64,000 bases of DNA from Salvator merianae. Taxonomy: Eukaryota; Chordata; Lepidosauria; Squamata; Teiidae. Made by a program: the position numbers and the translations under genes. The stretch is from assembly GCA_003586115.2 (NCBI GenBank), contig QVOM02000112.1, forward strand, positions 101,569,174 through 101,633,173, in the 5' to 3' direction. Numbering within the stretch: the first letter of the stretch is position 1; each line of letters starts with the position of its first letter. Of this stretch, positions 50,253 to 61,195 are shown in pieces. Below the pieces are notes generated by a model that was not told the origin of the DNA, made no database searches, and worked only from the letters and a program-made list of their open reading frames with translations.

Positions 50253-50454
50253 CTGGAAAGATAGAAGGTCTTTTCTTAGGGCGTCTTGGATGGATAGGTT
50301 CTAAATTCCTAATATTTCTTTGATATCTTCCTTTAATGTCATTTCCTAGGAAAAGTTCTGATGGCAGACTACTCCGTCTGGATTTATTATCAGTCCGGTA
50401 TGAATTCAGTTTACACTCAGTCCTAGAGTGCAGGTTATTGTCATCAATTGCCAT
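50253..50454 (-). CDS. Candidate alternative first coding exon of FRY
   Basis: An open frame of 67 codons plus one base starts at 50454 (MAIDDNNLHSRTE...) with a strong Kozak context (A at -3, G at +4) and ends CCAG|GTAGGA, a good donor. It ends after one base of a codon, the same phase as FRY exon 1, so it could join FRY exon 2 in frame in place of exon 1. It is on the FRY strand, 40 kb upstream. The peptide is basic and hydrophilic, with an RRSSL site that suits basophilic kinases and a HPRRPKKRP cluster, and no signal peptide or domain. It matches no transposon motif. A possible acceptor (TTTAG) lies a few bases before the ATG, so it could also be an internal exon. Membership in FRY is inference; an unrelated small gene or chance frame remains possible. 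Confidence 0.55.
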
Positions 50455-51164
50455 GATAGCACATGTATTACTAAAGCTACTTGAAGTGCATAAAAAAACA
50501 GCACCCCCAATGCACACACACATGAGACAGGCTGTTTACTGATGGAAAACGGCCGCCAACAATTTTTCATATTCTCATGCTGAGCCTGTTCTCATGCTTA
50601 GCCCAGCACTTGCTTGGTAAGTTTAGCAAGAGGATAGGCGTGGGTAAAAACAGGTGTAGAATTACTATAAGTCCCTCCTTTCAAAAGTCAAACAGCCAAG
50701 GGAGGAGGTATGGCAAAAATCATTAAAGCTAACAAAGGCTTGTGGGTAACTGGAAGATTTAGTGAAGCATAATTTATCAACTGCATTGCACAAAACGAAA
50801 ACATGGTTAAACAGGCTACCAAAATTCTTGTTTCACTGACAATGTTCCTCAGTTCAGTCCACTAATGACTACTGCCAAATCAAATTAAACAAATATTGCT
50901 ATAAGGAACATAGCAAAGAAGGGAAGCTGAAAAGCGTTCACTGCCAAGTCCTTTGTGAGTTTTAGGATCTGCATTTTTTTCTGGAGTCACACAAATGTAA
51001 ATTTTTCCTAATGGTTCCAGTTAAAGGTGGAATAAGCAAAATTAAACCATGGAAACCCAATTAGCATCAAGGTTCCATCAGATACTTGCTATATGTGTTA
51101 TTAGAACAGATTTTCATGATTCATACATAAAAAGCAAAATACTCCTATATAGATCTGCCCATCA
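50455..51164. other. Upstream of the candidate exon, nothing recognised
   Basis: Would hold the promoter or 5' UTR of the candidate exon. It is not CpG-rich. A small GC patch (ACGGCCGCC near 50549) is all that stands out. Confidence 0.35.
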
Positions 51165-51604
51165 GCTAAGATCTTGCTGGTTCAGACCAGCCCCTTGCAC
51201 AGGCTCTGAAGCTTACATGAGCTTCAGGTCTGGTCTCTGAGGGCTCCAAAACCTACGAACAAAAGTTCCTCACCTCAGAGCCCCTGGGGGATCCATTTCA
51301 GCAGTGCATTTTTCTGCACAACTGAAATGGGTCCCCAGTAGTCCAAGAACCAGGGGCATGCTTTCTGCATGCTTCCATGTTCCAAAATGCCCTCACTGGT
51401 ATGCTGGTTGATCTGTCTAATCAGGTCCATTGATATCAAGATCAGGAGCCTCCTGGTCCGGATTACGCTTCATCTAATACAGATGGAACATACCAGCAAT
51501 GGGCAGGGGCTCTCTGATCCACAGTAAAAGTGCAGACCGATGAGGCCCTTAAGCTGACTACAAGTGATCCTTTTCTGGATCTAAGCTAAGTGCATAAAGG
51601 CCTC
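51165..51604. mobile_element. Harbinger-like family A copy
   Basis: Shares colinear blocks with the other family-A copies: a centre 'GAACAAAAGTTCC' (about 51259), then 'CATGCTTTCTGCATGCTTCC', 'CTCACTGGTATGCTGGTTGA' and the right end AAGTGCATAAAGGCC. The left end is less certain. Confidence 0.65.
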
Positions 51605-52080
51605 CAAAATTGTCAGAGTGCACTAATAAACACCAGTCTCAACATCTACTCATACTGAACGTACACAGTCCAGCTAGCCAGCTGTAATGGTTACTGATCC
51701 CCTCTGGTAAATGGCCTTACCAAGAATAGTTATGCCTCTATTTTAATGCTTTAACCACAATTTAATGTAAATTGCAGATTTTATGTGTAGATACCACAGG
51801 AGGTAACAAATTGATTTAACTCCTATTATAATTGTGAAAATGCAGTTAACAAATTGCACTTTTCAAACGTCGAGCAAAATATGCAGACACAGAAATTTCA
51901 TATACATGAAGATTCTACTTGTTCATCAGTTTTAATCCTCCACTCAGGTTTTGTGCACAGTCAACATGCTGCATGCCCTTAAGGTAAGTTCTTATGTCAG
52001 TTAACTGAAGAAGTTTGAAAAGTCTGAACAAACTTCACCTATACAGCTAAAACCTGTATAACAACTGCTGCATACCAATA
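51605..52080. other. No recognised feature
   Basis: AT-rich DNA with no recognised repeat or exon. Confidence 0.4.
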
Positions 52081-52436
52081 AGCCTGTTCTCACTGAACTG
52101 CTAGTGAGTGAACAATTAGACGAGCACTAGACAGGCCCATCCGCACACCACCGCATCCACACCTGCTCCTGGATGCTACTAGCTATGGACAACTAAAATG
52201 TTGTCCACAACTTGACTGGGAACAACTAGTGAGCTCCCGGTCAGCAGCATTTGCATGGTGGCAAGGCTGCACAGTCATGCACCGCATCCTGATCACCAGG
52301 GCAACATCTGGCCACATGCACTTCACACTTCGAGTGCTGGTGGCGGTGGTATGAGGCTGTTCTAGCACTCAAAGTGCAGCTGGACTCCAGTGCTCTGGGT
52401 CCTTACCGTACTAGGCTCTTAAGTGCAAACAGGCCT
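52081..52436. mobile_element. Nonautonomous DNA transposon (family E)
   Basis: The ends AGCCTGTTCTCACTGAAC and, inverted, AGGCCTGTTTGCACTTAAG form inverted repeats. The inverse of its right third matches the start of the element at 15748 (GCACTT..AGCCTAGTA). No coding capacity. Confidence 0.65.
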
Positions 52437-52710
52437 TCTGTCTATACCAAAGTGTTCTCTCCTCTCAGTTTCCATTCTTCTGATCCAGCTGCCTGTCCTC
52501 TCTGGCTACATCTCCCAGTAGACAAGGCTGTTCACTCCTACCACTTCACTTTAGCTAGGTATTAAACACCATATGTGTGAAATGCACATTGCAAGGGCTG
52601 GGGTGAAGCTCTAAAGATGGGATTGGTTTTTAAGTGTTCAACCTACTGAGCCTTGTCTTTTGACTTGCTTCATCAACCCTGAATTCTAATGGTATGGGGA
52701 GATAATTATT

Positions 52711-53054
52711 ACAGCTGTGTTCACACATAACAAAAGGGGTGCCTCAGAGGCACCTCAGAGAGATAGTGTGTGGCACTCGTGTCCCCAACCTTCACTAATT
52801 CACCTTTTCTACCATAAAATGTTCATGAGAGGTGGGAGGGGCAGACTGGTGTGTGAGCAATCCCACCTTAAAATCTCTAAGCCACCTCAGAGCCACCTCA
52901 GAGATGGAGGGTTTTTTGCTGTGTGTGAACATAGCCCTCAAATGTTCATGATAGGTGGGAGGGGCAGACTGGTGTGTAAACAATCCCACCTCAGAGCCTT
53001 CAATAAAATGCCTAAGAGATGCTTTTTTTTTTTTGCTGTGTCTGATCACAGCCT
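52711..53054. mobile_element. Family F element with partial internal tandem duplication
   Basis: Left end CAGCTGTGTTCACACATAAC; inverse right end GGCTATGTTCACACACAGC at 52936. Directly after, about 115 bp of the right half (from AATGTTCATGATAGGTGGGA, starting 52941) is repeated, ending in a second right end (GTGTCTGATCACAGCC, 53053). The offset between the repeats is 122 bp. The same family occurs at 21772. Confidence 0.7.
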
Positions 53055-53658
53055 AGGTTGGAGACAGCTTTCCAAGATCAGGGCTTGGAAAAACAGAGAG
53101 TATACAAGAAAGTTTAGACAGAAGCCTAGGCACATGGACTGGCTGGAAGGGGTAATTGTTGAAGTATATAAGCTTGTAACTGCAGTTATGCAGCTTGGTT
53201 TCTTGTCCACAAACCAATATGTTGCTTCACTGCAAAGCTTTCTGTGTCCTTACTTTGGTAGTCTTGACTTTTACTAAATCACTCAACAACTCAGCGATAT
53301 GCCCAGAGTCTTTTTATTCTTAGACCTTAATGGCTAATTACACCAGCATTTTCAAAACATTTCTGTATGTTCTATGCACACCATTGAGATAGCACTGAAA
53401 CCCTGAAGGTACACTTATGTACTATTTTTTAACCTTTTAAGTTGAGATCATTTTTTAGAGTTAAAGCAAATGAAGGTCAGATATGCATATTTTCAAATTT
53501 TGTTCCTCCTCAAAACAGCTTTCATCTGGATTGTAGTAAGCTTTTTATTTGTTCCTCATCCTGAGCATAGAAAACCAAGAGACTGGTCACACCTCATTTG
53601 TATAGTCCATCTTACTGCACAATTGGTTTGATATTGGTTTGATCATACCTGCAAAACA
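53055..53658. other. No recognised feature
   Basis: A TATA-like GTATATAAGC occurs at about 53164, but there is no other evidence for a promoter or LTR. Confidence 0.35.
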
Positions 53659-54150
53659 TACACCCTTTCTTCAGTTACTTTAATTCCAAATCAGTGGGTC
53701 TGGATTAGCCTGGCTCACTGATCTGGATCATGAGGAGGCTTGGGTGGGACCAGCGCCGTCTGCACCAACAGCACTGATTTGGAATATCCCATGCCGCAGC
53801 TGTGAAACTCATGCAAGCTTTGCAGCCGCACCTCCATACCTCCAAAGGTTAGGAACAAAAGTTTCAGCTATAGCACGGTGCTGAAGGCACTTCCCAGTAG
53901 TCCCAAACATGGGTGTGCCTTCAGTACAATTCCTGTATGTCGGATCAGGGTCACTGGTATGCTGGTAGACCCTTAATCAGGTTTACCAGAAATTCAGATT
54001 AAGGCCTCCTTAATCCAGATCTCACTCTGTTTTGTGCAGACACAGCCAGACCAGCAGGGGGCGGGGCCTCTTAGATCCACGTTTATGTGCAGATCTAGAG
54101 GCCTACATCTGAACTACACAGGTCCTTAATCCAGATAGACCCTAAATCCT
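53659..54150. mobile_element. Harbinger-like family A copy
   Basis: Colinear with the copy at 4983: 'TCAGTGGGTCTGGATTAG', 'GGTGGGACCAGCGCCGTCTG', a 'GTTAGGAACAAAAGTTTC' centre, 'ACTGGTATGCTGGTAGACCC' and 'CAGCAGGGGGCGGGGCCTC'. This is one of the longer copies, but its ends are eroded. Confidence 0.7.
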
Positions 54151-54304
54151 TACTTCTACATCAGTTTAACTCAGAACTGAAACATACCATAAGAATGCTA
54201 GAATTGGAAGCAATGACAGCTCAGATAAAAACTGCAGTTTGAAACATTAGCAATTTGAGATGCACAGATAACACCACACAGGTAGTTGAAAGAACAGAAA
54301 GGAC

Positions 54305-54450
54305 TCCTGATCTGGATTATGCTCCATCTGATGCAAATAGAGCATACTAACAGGGAACAGGGCCTCCCTTAAACCGGTCTACTGGGCGGAAGGAGGCTCC
54401 TTGATCTCTTCATACATAGACCAGTTTAAGGATAAGTGTAGAAGGACCCT
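54305..54450. mobile_element. Family A right-end fragment
   Basis: Matches only the last third of family A ('CTGATCTGGATTATGCTCCA', then 'CAGGGAACAGGGCCTCCC' and the end AAGTGTAGAAGGACCC). The left two thirds are absent. Confidence 0.6.
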
Positions 54451-56859
54451 CTTATGATCCCACTTTGGCCTTTCTTGGACTATAACGAAATACACCACAG
54501 AATATTGATTCATTCTATGATGAGTGAGATTATTTTAAATCACAAACTCTGTCCACTTTTCTTTACTGAATAGAAAACAGGTTTCCAAAACAAAAAATGC
54601 AACATCTCATTTTTCCATTGGTTAGCTATTAATTATACCAAGAAAAAAAGTGTTGTTCTCTAAGCCCTTTCTGTAATACAGTCGTTCTCCAAATGCTTGA
54701 ATGGAGAATGGAAGTTTGGAATTAGTTTTTTAAACTTTTCAGATCTGAAGCCCACAATGCCCCATTATGCTTCTTTGTTTGATGTAAGTGGAAACAAAAT
54801 TGGCTTTTTACTGACTCAAAATAAAACCAGTTTAAAATCCTGAATCCATATTGGCTGCAAGGTTTAAATGTTTCTTATTCAAAGCTTTAGGCCATGTCTA
54901 CATGCCCACAGAATAAGGTCATATTGGCGTATGAAAATGGGCAATTGCTTAGCCACTTCTGTACCTAAATTCCTGGCATGCTGGAGCAGCTTTCTGGCAC
55001 ATTCTCACATGTTGGTGGCTGTCATTACCACATGTCGGTGGCAGTAATTCTGGCATTGCTGCCTCTGCAAGAAAGCTCAGCTGATGCATGCAAATACTGG
55101 AAGTTGCAGCATTTACTTGTTATATGGATTTTTCTGGGAAAAACTACATAATGTCACTATCCAAACAGATAGATATTTAATGCTGTCCTGCAAAACATAT
55201 TTATCTGGGAGTAAATGCCCACAATATTAAATTGGTAATTCCCTCTACCCCGCAAAAAAATAATAATCCTCAGATGTATTGCATTGTATTGATAATCTTT
55301 CAGAGATAACAATTTTTCTTTCTTGAAATTGGAGATAAGCATAAACTACATGTGACAGCCACATCCTATATCCTGTAAACAATTTTTGATAGCAGAGTAA
55401 GCCAGGATCCACATGGTTCCTGTCACTTGCCCAGCAGGAATTCTTGCTCTGGTTGTAAAAGCAGGAAGTGTACTGTTTGTACACTCCTTACCCACCCACA
55501 AGAGCAGAAACATCAAAGCCAGGAAACTCTCATTCCCTGGCTTTGACGTTTCTACCTGGGACCATTTTGGAAGGCACAGGAAATGACTGCAGAACTCAGC
55601 TGTTGTCTGTGCCTTTTAAAACAGATCTGTGCTTTTCGGACCACCTAAACACTTCCGGTAGGTCTACACAGTTGCGGCAGTGGTGTGGCAGAGCAGGGGG
55701 AAGCACTGTCAGTACTTTCCACCTCTCTGTACTGCTGTGTCGTCTGAGCACTCACAAGGCACTATTTAAGCACTATTTCCCGCCTAACATAATTTTCCAG
55801 CATGATAGAACTGAATTCCGAACTGCTGTCAACACATTTCCAAAATTTATATTTCTACACTGTGGCCCAGTACATACATAAAAATAAATCAAAGAGTCTG
55901 AAGAGGATCCTCAGGCATGTACTAAGGTAGATATCATGTGGACATTTCATCCACCTTGGCACTATTGTACAGGATGAGATTTTGTATGGCATATGTGTTG
56001 ATTTGCTCTGTTCTTCATGATGGCAACAAGAAATACAGTCGAAGCTTTCTTGTATACACAATAGCAGAAATGTAAGCAGATTAAAGGTCAAACTTGCTCA
56101 AACTCCTGCTTGCAAAGTTCCCTGGAGCTGTCAGCACACGTACCATCTTTTTTTTTTCTCATTCTTTTAAAGTAAGCATTTTATTATATGATTTATAATT
56201 TCCAAATTGGCTACATTCCAATTGGCAGGGGAGTGAAGTTCACTCCCAAATATGCTCCCCAACAGAACAGGAGCCATGCCATTGTTTTTAAAGTTGTTCG
56301 TAGTATTGTTTCAGAAGCTGGTATTAACCATATTCATCAAGGAAAATCATGCCTCTAATTAAAGAAGGGGAAATGATTTTGTAACATGCAATGTTGTCTA
56401 TCAGGTTCCACCAGTATCCAACAAGTTTAGCTACAAACATATCACAAATGATAATAGCTAACATAGCATTATGTACTTTGTAAAATGCCGTCTTTTAAAC
56501 CATACAAATCAAGGCTGTATGACATAAACTACAAATAATCTATTGCTCTCATTATTACAGTACCATATAAATCTCTTAAAATGCATGAAGCATACCCTTC
56601 TAATATCATTTCAGAACTGAGTGATTAACTGCATTGTGCATGTAACAGGAACAATAAAGTTTAAATAAGCGTACTTTCTAAGGGTGGTTGATACTGGCTT
56701 GATTTGTAGCAGCCTATAATGAGTGCTAAACCTTAATTTCTGATTAAGACAAAATACAGAGCTGTGATTTACCCCAAACAAAAGTTCCTGAGTTCTCCCT
56801 GTAGTGCAGACAAAAGAGAGAATAACACAGGCTTGATGCTCACTCTTATGCTTATCATG
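54451..56859. other. No firm feature apart from a short hairpin
   Basis: AT-rich DNA. A hairpin at 55506-55553 (arms AGAAACATCAAAGCCAGG and its near inverse) resembles the centre of a family-A relative. The 137-codon open frame at 55468-55881 (+) runs through this hairpin and is probably chance. Confidence 0.4.
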
Positions 56860-56921
56860 CTGAGTATAACCATATTAGGCCCAAGAGACAAAATGGAGTT
56901 GCTGTTGGTGCACTATTCATC

Positions 56922-57188
56922 CAGTGGCGTAGGAAGGGGGGGTGGGGGAAGGTGGCCCGCCCCAGGCGGCACATTGTCCCGGCTGGCACATGCAGCCAGG
57001 TGTTTCTCTGCCCACCAGGCGCACAAAGTTTCACTGGAGCGCGAGCGCAAAGGAGAGTGCAGCGCAGCGCCCGTCCGGCAGTTGTCGGGGTGGTGGCAGG
57101 GGTAGGAGGCTGCAGGGCAGGGCGCCCTTGCACGCGCTCCTCTGCCGCCGTGTGGCCCCAGGCGGCAAAAAATTTAGCTACGCCGCTG
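56922..57188. mobile_element. hAT-like nonautonomous element inserted in L2
   Basis: Ends CAGTGGCGTAGGAAG and, inverted, CAGCGGCGTAGCTAA, of the common CAGTGGCGTAGCTA type. An imperfect 8-bp duplication TATTCATC / CATTCAGC flanks it. The interior is very GC-rich. It falls between two consecutive blocks of the L2 endonuclease. Confidence 0.8.
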
Positions 57189-57494
57189 CATTCAGCCCAC
57201 TGCCCAACAGTTTGCCTGTATGAATTGGTGGAGTCTGTCTCAGATGTGGTATTGGAGGTTCCCTGCACAGTGGGGAACTTCAGTTTCCATGCCTAGGATG
57301 CCTCTTGTGGGCCAGTTCAGGACTTCATGGCCTTCATGACAACCATAGGGCTGTCTCAATATGTTATCAGTCCAATCCGTACTCTCAGGATATACTCTTA
57401 ACCTGGTCTTTGCTACAGAGTGGAAGGGTGAGAATCTGTTGGTAGGTAGACCTGTAGTGAGTCCATTGTCATGGACAGATCATTTGCTGGTGTT

Positions 57495-57772
57495 GTTTTT
57501 TTTATACCCTGCTTTTCTCGGCCGAAGCTGACTCAAAGCGGCTTACAAGGTTATTTTTCGCCCGAAGGCTTACATCTATCTATCTTCCGCATCACACAAT
57601 GTGATGCTCCCTATTCATCTACTAGCAATTACTTGCTTTCAAACAGCTAGGTTGACTGGAGCTAGAGGCCAGTAGAGGGTGCTCATCCCCTCTACACGGC
57701 AGACAAGGGCCTCGAACTCCAATCCTCCTATTGAAAGATCAGTGCCTTAGCGTTCTGCGCCACCGTGCCTCT
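57495..57772 (-). mobile_element. Sauria-like tRNA SINE, copy 3, inserted in L2
   Basis: Nearly identical to copies at 20256 and 22861 but in minus orientation, with its tail as a T-run at the left. The short repeat TGGTGTT / TGGTGTC on the two sides is a likely target duplication in the L2 host. Confidence 0.87.
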
Positions 57773-58736
57773 TATGGTGTCAATTCTTCATTGCAGGAGT
57801 GAAGGACCCATTGAGATAATCTATTCTCAGACAGTTATGGAATCTGAAGGATTCTTGATGACTCGGGGGGAGCTTCCGTTTGACATGGCTCATGCTCCAG
57901 TCAAGACTCCAGTCTTACTTTGGAACTGTGAAGTGAGTAGGGCAATTGACATGATCACTTCTAAGCACCCTCGGACAGCTTGTAGAGCTTGTAAGGCATC
58001 CTGATATAACAGGCAGCAGTGTGGGATGAAGCAGGAGGGCTGACAGCTAGACCGCAAGTGGCATAAACCACAACATGAATCTGACCAAACACAGTTAAGA
58101 ACACATTACTGTGCCGACCATGTGGTGGTGGTGGCAGCAAAAAAGTCCTACTTCTCTTTCTCCGTTGCATCCTCAAGTGGCTGTTCTGAGTGGCTAAGGA
58201 GCTTCTAATAGAGCTTCCATTTATGCCATCTTCAGAAGCTCTCTGTGATAAATCTGCAAGACACTTCTGGGACAAAGTTGTTTCAATTATTGCAGTTCTA
58301 ACAAGTGGATAAGCTGCTTGGAGGATTTACCAAACCACCTGTTTGCTTTACCCTTGTCCATTGTGGCTAATTAAAGCTAACCAAGAGGGTATGGTTGCGT
58401 AGGACTAGGGATTGTGGGAGGTATCAGCAACACTTGAAAACTGTGGTACACCTCCTCCTATTGCCCAATTCCTAATATCCCTATTTGGGGCAAGGTACCA
58501 AGGAGAGTGGTGGTTACTCAGCTGCAGGCATGCTCAGAGAAAACAGATTAACTTGACCCATTTCAGTCTGGCTTCAGGTAGACATATAGTACCACGACTG
58601 CTTTGGTCGCCCTGATGGATGATCTCTATCAGGAGAGGGACAAGGCCAATGTGGTTCTGTTGATTCTCCTTGATCTTTCAGCAGCTTTTGATAGCATTGA
58701 CCATAGTATCCTCATGGAGCAATGATAAGAACAATG

Positions 58737-59161
58737 AAATGGGAATACTATTTTAGGGGGAAAAGCTCTCCCAGTCACCCTCTAAGAGAAGGACCTTTTA
58801 GGCTACTGGCTTTAAAAACAGACAATTAACTGGGATGAACCATATAAAAATATGGCAGAGAAAAGATCAAGTCAAAACAAACAAGAGTTCCCAATAAAAA
58901 TAATTATTTTTTTATTAAAAACACAAGAAAAGTGGCAGCAGAACAAAAACATAGGCAGTAGCAATAAAATGTGGTGTGAATCAGCTTATATTGACAACAA
59001 CAAAGAAAAGAAAGGTTTTAAACTGAGTAGGGAGACCCTGCTAGTATTTTGAGGCCAAGTTTCAGCAGCAAAAAAAGGAAGAAAAACAAAAGCATAAAAA
59101 GCACAAAAACTCAACACAACCCAATCTTTAAAATACTTGGCTGTTTTCCCTTCGCAAAGAC

Positions 59162-59211
<50 letters not shown>

Positions 59212-60068
59212 GATAGATAGATAGATAGATAGATAGACCGACCTATCGTTGGATCCAATTGGCTGGAGAAGACGGGGGGGGGGGGAGACAAACACAGAAA
59301 AGAGGGAAGCAGGCAGCAGGTCAGTAGAGCCAGAGATTTTCAAAACTCATAAGCTTTATAGTCTGGGCTGGGCAGAGGCAGAAAAGCATTGGTGTTATTG
59401 GTTCCCTGGACTTGGTGAAAAGGATGTTGGGAATTAGTGGGAAGGGCCCAGCTCAATGGTTGCCACCAACCACCTTCTTCTGTGAAGCAAAAAGAAGGAT
59501 GAGGCTGGGAAGGGCTGAGGCGGTTAATGTCCCATGCTCAGAGTAACTGTAGCTCAGGAACCCAGCAGACAACTAATTCACATGCAGACAATAGCTAGCC
59601 ATAAGAGACAAAAAGATTTCCTAATGGGTAATCAAGACAGGTAAGCAAGATGTTTACCTACTATCTTCTGTTAAACACTGCAGTTTGCCAATATTTTGAA
59701 ATGACAAAAATGATACCTTTTAGATGGTTTTTGGTATTTTTATCGTGTTTCAGCTTATATACAGCAGCTCTGCGGAGGTTTTCTATTGTTCCAAAGGAAG
59801 CCACACCTGTTAACATTGATATGCAAAAGTGCTTCCCTGTAGGCAGAAGGTGTGGGGAGGAAACCAAATGAAAATTTCGCAATAGCTTGTGCTTTTTAAA
59901 ATGGAGTCTGAGTTTCCAAGATGGCACACAAATCCAAGCCACTGCTAGTCCATTTCCTGTACTTTCAACATGTCATAATATCCAGTGCTTTAGTGCTCAC
60001 CCTGACACAAGGTTGCTTATACATTATGTACCACAGTGTGCATAAATTTGTATTTAATAAAGACATCT
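58737..60068. mobile_element. Unclassified 1.33-kb insertion in L2
   Basis: Defined by the exact interruption of the L2 reverse transcriptase frame. It is A-rich on the left, carries an (ATAG)n array in the middle and ends with AATAAAGACATCTCA. It has no recognisable coding region, no inverted repeats and no clear target duplication. A solo LTR-like element (TG...CA ends, AATAAA near the right end) or a retroposed non-coding transcript are both possible. Confidence 0.5.
59162..59237. repeat. (ATAG)n microsatellite
   Basis: About 19 ATAG units with one interruption (GATGATAG near 59210). Confidence 0.95.
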
Positions 60069-61195
60069 CATAGCAGTAATTGGAGACACTGTTCTACACT
60101 GGTTTTCTTCCTATCTCCAAGGTAGACTCCAAAAGGTAGCACAGGAAAACTTTTGTTCGGCCTCTTGGGAGTATTCATGTGGAGTTCCTCAGGGATCAGT
60201 TCTGTCCCTTATGCTCCTTAGCATCTATAAAAAGCCATTGAGAGAAGTCATCAGGAGATTTGGAGTGTGGTGCCATCAGTACACTGATGACACCCAGCTC
60301 TATCTCTCTCTCTTCCTTCTGTTCCTCTTCTGCAGCTGAGGTGCTTGATTGCTGTCCAGAGGCAGTAATGGGCTGGATGTGGACCAATAAATTGCAACTA
60401 AATCCAGACAAGATGGAGGTACTGTGTGTCATGGGATTTTGAGCCCAGGAAGTTAGACTGCACCCAATTCCAGATGTGGTTGGCTTTGCCCTAGAAAGAA
60501 AGGGTGTGAGATCTAGGGGTACTTTGCTTGAGGCTCATGGGGCACCAATGGCCATGGGGAGTGCATATTTCCATCTCTGATTGGTTTGCCAGCTTCCATC
60601 TTTCCTGGATAGGGACAACATGGCCACAGTGATCCATACTCTGATAACCTCCAGACTAGACTACTGTAGTGCACTCTACATGGAGCTACCCTTGAAGATT
60701 ATCTAGAAGCTGGAACTAGTGCATAATGCTGCAGCATGGCTACTGATGGGAGTTTCCGGCCAGATGCATATCACGCCAGTCTTGAAGGAACTGCACTGGT
60801 TACCAATTCACTACTGAGCCCAATTCAGGATGTTGACATTAACAGATAAAGCCATAAATGCTTGGGCGCTGAATATCTGAAGGAGCTCCTTTCCCCATAT
60901 AGACCTGCCCACACTTTAAGATCATAAAGTGAGGGCCTTCTTCCAGTTCTGCTACTCTCCGATGTGTGATGGGTTGTGGAAACCTCCAGGCTCTGGAATA
61001 GCCTCCGACGGGAGGTACACCAAGCACCAACTTTATAAGAGTTTCAGTTCCTGGTTAAAACATACCTCTTCACCCAGGCCTTTGATGCATAGATTCCTCT
61101 GAACGTAGTCCTAGCAGGGTGAGAGGGTTATATTTTAAACATGTTTCAGTGTTTTGTATTTTTATTGTATAAAATGTTATATATAAATAAATATT

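Larger units (their letters stand above)
56860..61195 (+). mobile_element. L2 LINE, one copy in four pieces
   Basis: Pieces follow in L2 order: the endonuclease part (GPRDKMELLLVHY at about 56880, then 'ELVESVSDVVLEVPCTVG' at 57215, then a 'VVSPLSWTDHLLV'-like stretch near 57460), the linker (57773-58400), the start of RT ('VLLILLDLSAAFDSIDHSIL' near 58650), then RT continuing at 60069 ('GVPQGSVL', 'HQYTDDTQLY' with the catalytic aspartates) to the C-terminus and tail at 61195. It is broken by insertions at 56922, 57495 and 58737. Removing the last one restores the reading frame exactly (ME-Q-L-A-V-I-G). About 2.4 kb of L2 remains. The copy is 5' truncated and decayed. Confidence 0.88.

Noticed and set aside
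56942..57296. GC-rich open frames of 93-137 codons suggesting a gene start or CpG island
   Set aside because: The segment is a hAT-like element with CAGTGGCGTAG ends inserted in an L2 LINE, not a promoter.
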